Virus record (IMG/VR): IMGVR_UViG_3300017605_000188
Span: 1 to 22,786 of that record
Length of the DNA stretch: 22,786 nucleotides
Reading direction: 5' to 3' (one strand)
Source: a virus
Positions 7,114 to 13,079 of the stretch are shown here, one piece after another (positions within the stretch are counted from its first letter, which is position 1; each line of letters opens with the position of its first letter). The notes beneath the pieces are model-generated. The model saw only the letters and a program-made list of their open reading frames with translations, did not search any database and was not told the DNA's origin. The position numbers and the translations under genes are program-made.

Positions 7114-8208
7114 ATGAGTGACGCATCTACCAAGACCATGCTGCGCCCGTTCATCGAGATGGCGCCGGCGCCTCTCTTTCTTTCGGGCTTTTTCCAGAGC
7201 CCCGAGCAGAACTTCTACCAGAGCCAATCGGTAGAAATCGACCTGCAGCGCGACGGCGAAGACGTTGCCGTTGCGATCACGGATCTCGCGACTGGCAATC
7301 GCTACAACGAGAACAGCCTCGGCTCAAACAAGGAGTTCACGCCTCCGATCTTCAAAGAGGTCGGATCCATCAACGCGTTCCAGCTGCTGACGCGCGAGAT
7401 GGGCGACAACCCGTTTCAGACGCGCCCGTTCCAGGCGAAGGCCACGCTGCGCGCGGCGATGCTGTCGTCGAAGATCCAGAACAAGATTCGACGCTCGCTA
7501 GAGTTGCAGGCGTCGCAGGTGTTTCAGCTCGGCGTGGTGACTCTGGTCAACGATGCCGGCGTCGCCGTGTACACCTTGGATTTCCAGGCCAAGAGCACCC
7601 ACTTCGTCACGCCCACGGCGTGGGCTGCGGGTGGCGCTACTGGCGATCCCTACGGCGACATCGACAGCTTGGCGCAGGTGATCCGCAAGGACGGTCGCCG
7701 TACCGCGGACACGCTGATCCTGGGCACCACCGCGCAAACGCGGTTCCTCGACAACGCCAAGATCAAGGACATTCTGAAGTACGACGGCTTCTACGGCGCC
7801 ACGGGCCGGCCGCAGATCGTACCGGAGCGCACCGGCTCGGACGGCGCGAACTTCCTCGGCAACATCACGATCAACAACTACCGCTACGCCCTCTGGGGTT
7901 ACGACGGTCGGTTCAACCACCCGCAGACGGGCACGTCCACGCCGTTCGTCTCGGACAACAAGGTCATCATGTTGTCGAGCAAGGCGCGATACGACGCGAC
8001 CTTCGGCGCGATCCCGATGATCGCGCAACCGGAAGGGCGCGCCCTCCCGTTCCTGCCTCCGCGCGTGTCGAACGTCGGCGGCGGCATGGACATGATGGTG
8101 AACGCTTGGCTGTCGCCAGATGGCCAGACGTTGTCGGTGTCGGTGTCAAGCCGACCGCTGCTCATCCCGACCGAGGTCGACTCGTACGGTTGCCTCACCG
8201 TCGCCTGA
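7114..8208 (+). CDS. Major capsid protein, gpE family
   Basis: This is the main HK97-fold shell protein. The 364 residues compare with about 340 for lambda gpE. Family features include the early segment LFLSGFFQSPEQNFYQS followed by SVEIDLQRDGEDVAVAITDL (39-58), then NKEFTPPIFKEVGSINAF (72-89, the region before the long helix), and the long helix TLRAAMLSSKIQNKIRRSLE (111-130). The central domain has FLDNAKIKDILKYDGFYG, and the C-terminal part has KVIMLSSKARYDATFGAI and a final PLLIPTEVDSYGCLTV. AAGGAA about ten bases before the ATG is the ribosome binding site. It is the only gene with a long (178-base) structured leader, fitting its role as the most highly expressed product. Confidence 0.93.
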   Translation: MSDASTKTMLRPFIEMAPAPLFLSGFFQSPEQNFYQSQSVEIDLQRDGEDVAVAITDLATGNRYNENSLGSNKEFTPPIFKEVGSINAFQLLTREMGDNPFQTRPFQAKATLRAAMLSSKIQNKIRRSLELQASQVFQLGVVTLVNDAGVAVYTLDFQAKSTHFVTPTAWAAGGATGDPYGDIDSLAQVIRKDGRRTADTLILGTTAQTRFLDNAKIKDILKYDGFYGATGRPQIVPERTGSDGANFLGNITINNYRYALWGYDGRFNHPQTGTSTPFVSDNKVIMLSSKARYDATFGAIPMIAQPEGRALPFLPPRVSNVGGGMDMMVNAWLSPDGQTLSVSVSSRPLLIPTEVDSYGCLTVA

Positions 8209-8217
8209 GCGTGAGAG

Positions 8218-8676
8218 ATGGCGAGCAACAAGGATCTGAGGGCGGATATCGTGGCGCTGTGCGCAGAGCGCAGCGTCGCGGTGCCCGACAGCCTCGAGAG
8301 TCTCAACAACGGGAAGCTGACGGAGCTTCTCGAAAGCCTTCGTCAGCAGCCCGTGGCGCCAGCACCTGTCGAGGAGACGGCGCTTCGTCCGCTTATCGCG
8401 CCGTTGCCGCCTGAGGCAGAGGCGGCGCCAGCGAAACCCTCGGTGGACGAGGACAAGTGCGACGCGCCAGCGGCAACGCTGACTCGTCCGTCCGAGAGCG
8501 CCGCAACGACTGGGGCGCGCGGCTACTTCGTCGCTGCGGGCAAGACCGTCACCAAGACTGTCATGACGTCCAAAGAACTCGCGGGTGCGTTCCAGAACGT
8601 GCACGCCAGTGACTTCGCGGGCGGGCAACGTGAGCTCGATGAGCTTCTGGCCGCTGGCTGCGTGTTCAAGAGGTAG
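8218..8676 (+). CDS. gpFI-position head completion candidate, first paralogue
   Basis: This 152-residue protein follows directly after the capsid gene, where lambda has FI. Residues 1-45 form a small helical domain (SNKDLRADIVALCAERSVAV, then LESLNNGKLTELLESL) that resembles the N-terminal domain of gpFI-like proteins. Residues 46-100 are an Ala/Pro/Glu linker. Residues 100-152 form a small folded tail: RGYFVAAGKTVTK, then NVHASDFAGGQRELDELLAAG. In lambda, gpFI promotes docking of the terminase-DNA complex on the prohead. Its two domains are both repeated in the next gene. The function is inferred from position and domain pattern, not from clear sequence identity. Confidence 0.5.
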   Translation: MASNKDLRADIVALCAERSVAVPDSLESLNNGKLTELLESLRQQPVAPAPVEETALRPLIAPLPPEAEAAPAKPSVDEDKCDAPAATLTRPSESAATTGARGYFVAAGKTVTKTVMTSKELAGAFQNVHASDFAGGQRELDELLAAGCVFKR

Positions 8677-8679
8677 CCC

Positions 8680-9036
8680 ATGGCAAGCAAAGCAGATACG
8701 CGCGCCGCAATCGCCGCGCTGGCGCAGTCGCTCAACGTAGAGACGCCGGACCTGGAAGCCATCGACAAGCTCGAGCCACTCGAGCAGCTGCTCCGTGAGC
8801 TCCAGGAAACGAAGGCCGCGGAGGCGAATCCGCCGCCGCCTGACGAGAGCGGAGCGCCGTCGCCAGCTCGCCGCTACCAAGTGGCAAGCGGCAGGTCGGT
8901 CACCGCAACCAAAAGAGGCGAGCAGTTGGGCGCCCTCAAGACGGTGAGGGCTCGTGACTTCGCGCGTGGCCAGGACGAGCTGGACGAGCTCGTGGCCGGC
9001 GGCTACGTGACGTCGACCGACAGCGCCCGGAGCTGA
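8680..9036 (+). CDS. gpFI-position head completion candidate, second paralogue
   Basis: This 118-residue protein begins three bases after the preceding gene, whose end (AGAGGTAG) provides its ribosome binding site. It repeats the upstream protein's plan: an MASKADTRAAIAALAQSLNV helical head with LEPLEQLLRELQE, a shorter Pro-rich linker (NPPPPDESGAPSP), and a tail RRYQVASGRSVTA followed by TVRARDFARGQDELDELVAG. The matching endings (DFxxGQxELDEL) show the two genes are a tandem duplication that has since diverged. One copy may keep an FI-like packaging role while the other serves as a capsid or neck accessory. The exact role is unknown. Confidence 0.5.
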   Translation: MASKADTRAAIAALAQSLNVETPDLEAIDKLEPLEQLLRELQETKAAEANPPPPDESGAPSPARRYQVASGRSVTATKRGEQLGALKTVRARDFARGQDELDELVAGGYVTSTDSARS

Positions 9037-9038
9037 TC

Positions 9039-9419
9039 GTGAACCTTCTCGAGCAGGCTGCCGCCGACCTGCAAACGATCCTCACGGACAACGTCGGCGG
9101 TTTCGCGACACCGATCACCATCGTCTCGCCGCAAGGCTTGAAGGTGACGATCAACGGGCTGGCCGCCGACATCGGTTTGTCGGTCGACCCCGATACGGGA
9201 ATGTCCGTCTCGGGCCAGAAGGCGTCCGTCGCGCTCCCGATTCGCTCTCTCGAAACGGCTGGCATCGGTCAGCCGCGTGGAGTGAGCGGTCGCGACGCGA
9301 ACCCCTGGCTCGTCAGCTTCACGCTGCCGACTGGTGGTGAGCAGACCTTCAAGGTCTCGAGCTCGGCGCCGGACAAGCTCGGCTGTCTCGTCTGTTTCCT
9401 TGAGTACTTCAACGCATGA
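9039..9419 (+). CDS. Head-tail connector or head completion protein candidate
   Basis: This 126-residue protein has a GTG start preceded by CGGAG at good spacing. The sequence is beta-rich: TPITIVSPQGLKVTINGLAA (24-43), then DIGLSVDPDTGMSVSGQKAS and VALPIRSL, and a C-terminal PWLVSFTLPTGGEQTFKVS ending LGCLVCFLEYF. I recognise this type as a small protein often found between the capsid and sheath genes of Mu-like and related myophages, usually left unnamed; a head-closure or stopper role (lambda gpFII-like position) is the most reasonable guess. It overlaps the next gene by ATGA, implying translational coupling with a neck partner. Confidence 0.5.
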   Translation: MNLLEQAAADLQTILTDNVGGFATPITIVSPQGLKVTINGLAADIGLSVDPDTGMSVSGQKASVALPIRSLETAGIGQPRGVSGRDANPWLVSFTLPTGGEQTFKVSSSAPDKLGCLVCFLEYFNA

Positions 9420-10114
9420 CCGGGCGGATCGAAGCTCTCATCGAACGGGCTGATAACGTCGAGATCATCCGCGATCAGATCGCGGGGATCCTCCTCGAAG
9501 AGTCGGCGCGGCAGCAGGATCTCGCGCGCGAGGGCGGCAAGAACCCCGACGATTTCAAGCTACGCGTCTTCACCGAGGCCTCCAATCCCTGGGAGGAATA
9601 CCTCAGCGACCCGCAGCAGGGGCAGCGGATCGAAGACCCAACACCGCTGGTCAACGTCCAGTGGGACAAGTCCGAAGACGACGCTAAGTCGAGCAACACG
9701 GTAGAGCGCCAGAAGGTTTCGGCGACCTACCACATCGACTGCTACGGCTGCGGCATCGGAGCGGCGACGAGCACCGGGCACATGCCTAGTGATCAGCACG
9801 CCGCGCTCGAAGCCCAGCGCGCTGCGCGCCTCGTGCGCAGCATCTTGATGGCGGGCCATTACACGTACCTCGGTCTGCGAGGAACGGTGTGGGGCCGCTG
9901 GCGCACAGGCGCTCAATCGTTTCACCCGCCGCGCGACGAGCGACCGACGCAGCACGTGCGCGGGGTCCGCATCTTTCTGCGCGTCGACTTCAACGAATTC
10001 TCTCCGCAAGTCGAGGGCACGCCCCTCGCGCTGATCACGGTCCGCATCACGCGAGGCCTGACCGGTGAAGTGACGCTTTTCGAAGGCAGCTATCCGCAGG
10101 AGCTAACGCCATGA
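9416..10114 (+). CDS. Neck or tail terminator/completion protein candidate
   Basis: This 232-residue protein is linked to both neighbours by ATGA overlaps, between the connector candidate and the tail sheath. Residues 1-30 are helical (RIEALIERADNVEIIRDQIA). The middle has a beta strand, PLVNVQWDKSEDDAKSS, then VSATYHIDCYGCGIGA with two cysteines. A helix, ALEAQRAARLVRSILMAG, follows, then a C-terminal beta region VRGVRIFLRVDFNEFSPQVE and TPLALITVRIT. The mixed fold and position before the sheath fit a tail terminator or tail-completion protein, the kind that caps the tube and sheath and joins the head. No clear named homologue is recognised. Confidence 0.5.
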   Translation: MTGRIEALIERADNVEIIRDQIAGILLEESARQQDLAREGGKNPDDFKLRVFTEASNPWEEYLSDPQQGQRIEDPTPLVNVQWDKSEDDAKSSNTVERQKVSATYHIDCYGCGIGAATSTGHMPSDQHAALEAQRAARLVRSILMAGHYTYLGLRGTVWGRWRTGAQSFHPPRDERPTQHVRGVRIFLRVDFNEFSPQVEGTPLALITVRITRGLTGEVTLFEGSYPQELTP

Positions 10115-11904
10115 CTGGTATCGATCAATCCGCCGTAGCGAGTGTGCTTGGCGTTTCCGCTGAGTTCGTCGACCTCCGTTCCGGGAGCATCTTGTATCTG
10201 CCGCAGCGCCTCGCGATCTGCGCCCAAGGTGAGACCGCTGTTTCGTTCAGCACCGACAAGTGGACCGCCACGGGCGTCGCTGCGACCGGAACGAAATACG
10301 GGTTTCGCTCGCAGATTTACCACATGCTGCGGTCGCTCTTGCCGGCCAACGGCGACGGCGTCGGCACCATCCCGATCGACATCCTGCCTCTCGAGGACGA
10401 CGACGACGCGGTGGCAGCGACGGGGACCGTCACGCTTTCTGGCACCGTGACCGAGGCGGGCGCCTATCGCTTGCGCGTTTCTGGAATCCTCTCGAAGGAG
10501 TTCGTGCTTCCCGAGGGTGCGCTCACCGGCGCCGCGCTCTACGCAGCGCTGCGTGACATGGGTGCGAAGTGCACCGAGGCGATCGACCTTCCGGCTACGG
10601 TCTCGTACACCTACGGCTCGGTCACGGCTTCCGCCCTGGTCGGTACCGGTAACGGCACGATCACCGCGCTGTCGGTCAACGTTGGCTCGACGCCGAAGCC
10701 CGGCGCCTGGACGCTCAAGGTCAACACGGCCGTGACGAACGGCGGCGTCTGGACGCTCACCGATCCGGACGGCGTGGTCATCTCGACGACCGTGACGCAG
10801 ACTGTCGGCGTCGGCGCCGTCACCGTGTTCGACAACGTGGGCGGCCTGGACTTCACGATCACGGACGGAACCACGGATTTCGCGCTCAACGAGACCTTCA
10901 CGATCACGGTGCCGGCCACGAACATGAAGCTCGTGAGCGCATGGAAGGGCGTCAGCGCGAACGACCTCTACATTGAGGTCATCGGTGACACGACGCTCGG
11001 CGCGACCTTCGCGATCGTTCAACCCACGGGCGGGCTCGTGAATCCCGAAGTCGACGCAGCGCTCGACAAGGTGGGCAGCGTCTGGAACACGATGCTCATC
11101 AACGGCCTGAACATCGAGGACGAGGTCGCGCTGGACGCGTACCAGACCTTCGGTGAAGCGCGCTGGGCTCCGACGGTGCGCCGCCCGCTCGTCGTCTTCA
11201 CCGGGAACACGGAGCTCGATGTCGAGGACGCCACAGCGATCTGCTCGACGCGTCGCGACGACCGCGTCAACGCGCAGCTCGTGGCGCCCGGCAGCGTGAA
11301 CCTGCCCTGTGTCGTGGCCGCGCGGCAGGCGGGGCTCATCGCCCGCCAAGCCAACAGCAACCCGCCGACCAGCTATCAGAAGACGCAAGCGACCGGCATC
11401 ATCGCCGGCGCCGACGAGCTGCAGTGGGACGCGACCACGCGCGACGCGGCCGTCAAGCTCGGTAGCTCTACCGTCGAAGTGGCCGACGAGATCGTCCGGA
11501 TCTCCGACGTCGTCACCTTCTACCGCCCCGTCGGTGAAGAGCCGCCTGGCTTCCGCAAGGTGGTCCACATCGTCCGCATCTCGAACGCGATCTTCAACAC
11601 GGACATCGAGTTCGCGAAGAAGGAGTGGGCAGCCGCGCCCGTCATCGCCGACGAGGACGCAACGACGAACGACAAGGCCAAGCAGCCCAAGATGTTCAAG
11701 GCGAAGATGAACCAGATTCTCGAGAATCTGGGCGACGCCGCGATCATCAAGAACGTCACCGCTGCGAAGAAGCTGACGACGGCTGTCGTCAATGCGCAGA
11801 ACCCCGACCGCGTGGACCTGCGCGCGCGTTTCCCGCTCTCGTCCAACGCCGACATCATCAACGTCGACTTGGAGTTCGGCTTCTTCGGCGGAGCAGCCGC
11901 CTAA
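10111..11904 (+). CDS. Contractile tail sheath protein, Mu gpL-like, with inserted beta domain
   Basis: This protein forms the outer sheath that contracts to drive the tube into the cell. Its 597 residues exceed Mu gpL (about 495) mainly because of an inserted domain. N-terminal segments (LPQRLAICAQGETAV, FRSQIYHMLRSLLPANG, TIPIDILPLED) match the Mu-like sheath plan. A polymorphic outer domain (TGTVTLSGTVTEAGAYRLRV ... DLPATVSYTYGSVTASA) is interrupted at about 178-270 by the insertion, then resumes with KLVSAWKGVSANDLYIEV. The C-terminal core (RKVVHIVRISNAIFNTDIEF, then MFKAKMNQILENLGDAAII and IINVDLEFGF) supplies the inter-subunit strands. Presence of the sheath makes the phage a myovirus-type particle. 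Confidence 0.9.
   Translation: MTGIDQSAVASVLGVSAEFVDLRSGSILYLPQRLAICAQGETAVSFSTDKWTATGVAATGTKYGFRSQIYHMLRSLLPANGDGVGTIPIDILPLEDDDDAVAATGTVTLSGTVTEAGAYRLRVSGILSKEFVLPEGALTGAALYAALRDMGAKCTEAIDLPATVSYTYGSVTASALVGTGNGTITALSVNVGSTPKPGAWTLKVNTAVTNGGVWTLTDPDGVVISTTVTQTVGVGAVTVFDNVGGLDFTITDGTTDFALNETFTITVPATNMKLVSAWKGVSANDLYIEVIGDTTLGATFAIVQPTGGLVNPEVDAALDKVGSVWNTMLINGLNIEDEVALDAYQTFGEARWAPTVRRPLVVFTGNTELDVEDATAICSTRRDDRVNAQLVAPGSVNLPCVVAARQAGLIARQANSNPPTSYQKTQATGIIAGADELQWDATTRDAAVKLGSSTVEVADEIVRISDVVTFYRPVGEEPPGFRKVVHIVRISNAIFNTDIEFAKKEWAAAPVIADEDATTNDKAKQPKMFKAKMNQILENLGDAAIIKNVTAAKKLTTAVVNAQNPDRVDLRARFPLSSNADIINVDLEFGFFGGAAA
10642..10920 (+). repeat. Inserted beta-rich domain, copy 2 (in tail sheath)
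   Basis: Codons 178-270 of the sheath gene hold a domain related to the insertion in the decoration protein (6405-6683): GTGNGTITALS, GAWTLKV, AVTNGG, LTDPDG, LDFTITDGTTDF and FTITV. It sits between two strands of the sheath's outer domain, so it should project outward from the tail. Confidence 0.8.
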
Positions 11905-11931
11905 CCCATTCCGCGGCTTGCTCCAAACCTC

Positions 11932-11950
11932 CGCCGCGTAACGCGCGGCG
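11932..11950 (+). other. Hairpin between sheath and tube genes
   Basis: CGCCGCG (11932-11938) and CGCGGCG (11944-11950) form a perfect seven-base stem with a five-base loop inside the 93-base gap after the sheath gene. No T-run follows. It may protect the mRNA end or act as a processing signal so that tube mRNA is regulated separately. The rest of the gap holds only the AAAAGGA ribosome binding site for the tube gene. Confidence 0.4.
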
Positions 11951-11997
11951 ACGACGGGTGAGGTGCGTCCGCGACCACTCCGAAAAGGACCAGCACC

Positions 11998-12384
11998 ATG
12001 TCAGCAGCCGTTGGCGGATCCGTAGAATCAGTAACCATCGACGGTCGTCGCTTCGCCGTAGCGGCAGACGCCGACGCGAACCGCGACCTCGGCGGTTACA
12101 CGAACGAAGTTCAACCGAACGGAGACGGTTCCGCACGCATCGTCAAAACCCGCAAGGCGTGGAAGATCGACGGGCTCACGCTCGAGGTCAGCGCGCTGCG
12201 TGGCGATCCCGAATTCTTGCAAGAGAAGGCGGACGCCAAGGACTTCTATCCCATCACCGTCACGCATGCTGATGGCAGCGTGTACGCGGGCGCCGGAATC
12301 ATCACTGGCGACCTCGCAGCGAGCACGATGAAGGCGACCTGCCCGGTCACCTTCTCGGGCCACAAGAAGCTCGAAGTTCAATAG
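11998..12384 (+). CDS. Tail tube protein
   Basis: This 128-residue protein lies directly after the sheath, the invariant place of the tube gene in contractile-tailed phages. It is beta-rich and Gly-spaced: GSVESVTIDGRRFAVAADAD, a central KAWKIDGLTLEVSALRG, then FYPITVTHADGSVYAGAGII and a final ATCPVTFSGHKKLEV. The last two segments look like the closing strands of the tube beta-barrel that lines the DNA channel. The length is close to the 115-170 typical of Mu-type and P2-type tube proteins. AAAAGGA with good spacing precedes the ATG. Hairpins flank it on both sides. Confidence 0.8.
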   Translation: MSAAVGGSVESVTIDGRRFAVAADADANRDLGGYTNEVQPNGDGSARIVKTRKAWKIDGLTLEVSALRGDPEFLQEKADAKDFYPITVTHADGSVYAGAGIITGDLAASTMKATCPVTFSGHKKLEVQ

Positions 12385-12390
12385 AGCCAC

Positions 12391-12419
12391 GTGAGCGCTG
12401 GAGTTTGGCCAGCGCTCGC
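12391..12419 (+). other. Strong hairpin between tube and chaperone genes
   Basis: GAGCGCTGG (12393-12401) and CCAGCGCTC (12409-12417) are a perfect nine-base inverted repeat with a seven-base loop; a G-T wobble and one more G-C pair extend it to eleven. It fills most of the 60-base gap after the tube gene. There is no T-run, so a stabilising or partially attenuating structure that lowers chaperone output relative to tube is the likely role. Confidence 0.5.
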
Positions 12420-12444
12420 ACGCACCGATACGGAGTGAATGCCC

Positions 12445-12846
12445 ATGTCTGATAAAGTTGCAGCGGACGTTTGTGCGGCAGAGTTCAAAAAACTCTGTGA
12501 ATTGCGCCGGATCGACACCGACCCGGCCAACATGTCGGAGCTCGAGGCCGCGCAGTTCGAGGGTCGCAAGAAGGCGATCCTGCGCGCGATGGCTCGCAAG
12601 GAAGTGGTGGTCAACCCGGACGGCCTTGTCGTCTTCACGCCGCAAGGCGGCAAGGCCATCACGTTCTACAAAGCCACGGGCGCGACTCTCATGGCGCAGG
12701 ACGGACACGGCCCGTATCACAACATTGCTCGCGTCGTAGCGATTGCCACGGAGTTGACGAAGTCGCCGCCCGGCAATCTGTCCGAGCTGCCCATCGAGGA
12801 CTTCGAGCTGGTCTGCGAGATTACGAATTTTTTGTTGGTTCGGTAG
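12445..12846 (+). CDS. Tail assembly chaperone, zero-frame product
   Basis: This 133-residue protein lies between tube and tape measure genes. That is the place of tail assembly chaperones (lambda G, P2 E, Mu gp41-type), which bind the tape measure before tube assembly and are absent from the virion. It is helical with a small beta part: DVCAAEFKKLCELRRID, MSELEAAQFEGRKKAILRAM, KEVVVNPDGLVVFTPQGGKA, then LSELPIEDFELVCEITNFLL. I chose the ATG at 12445 over 12439 because GGAG at 12432-12435 is nine bases from the former but only three from the latter. The last codons run through a T TTT TTG slippery site, and a -1 shift gives the long form. Confidence 0.8.
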   Translation: MSDKVAADVCAAEFKKLCELRRIDTDPANMSELEAAQFEGRKKAILRAMARKEVVVNPDGLVVFTPQGGKAITFYKATGATLMAQDGHGPYHNIARVVAIATELTKSPPGNLSELPIEDFELVCEITNFLLVR

Positions 12847-13073
12847 GCACAGACCTTCTCGTCCTGGACGGGAGGGACGCGCGTGCACCAGTCGACAAGA
12901 AATCAGGACTGAGCGGGCAGGCCGTCTTCGCCGTGCACCGCACGATGCTGCGGCAAGTCTGCCTGGACTACAGGTTCGGGTCTGACCCGCGAACGCTAAC
13001 GATCGCAGAGATCCTGTTTTGGTACGACGGGCTGCGGCCCACACTTTACGAACGTACGAAGCGAAGAAGCTAG
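12445..13073 (+). CDS. Tail assembly chaperone, long frameshifted product (GT-like)
   Basis: This product is read in the zero frame to 12834, then in the -1 frame from GTT at 12834-12836 to the TAG at 13071-13073, giving about 209 residues, of which 79 are extension. The extension begins VGSVGTDLLVLDGRD, contains SGLSGQAVFAVHRTMLRQVC, and ends TIAEILFWYDGLRPTLYERT, a helical ending like the T part of other chaperone fusions. Without the frameshift, the 230 bases between the short chaperone and the tape measure start would be unexplained. No separate start codon with a ribosome binding site is evident for the extension. The tape measure gene starts seven bases after this stop, the usual arrangement. 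Confidence 0.85.
12828..12834 (+). other. Programmed -1 ribosomal frameshift site, T TTT TTG
   Basis: The heptamer is in the correct phase: zero-frame codons are AAT TTT TTG, so both tRNAs can slip back one base and re-pair. It sits four codons before the zero-frame stop (12844-12846). The -1 frame is then open without interruption to a TAG at 13071-13073. I recall the same heptamer being used for the P2 E/E+E' frameshift. A weak stem CGTCC/GGACG at 12860-12879 could act as a stimulator, but that is uncertain. Confidence 0.85.
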
Positions 13074-13079
13074 GACCCA

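Noticed and set aside
12487-12493. A AAA AAC heptamer in the chaperone gene, a possible second slippery site
   Set aside because: It is out of phase: zero-frame codons are AAA AAA CTC, so the tRNAs could not re-pair as needed for a -1 shift, and the T TTT TTG site already explains the extension.
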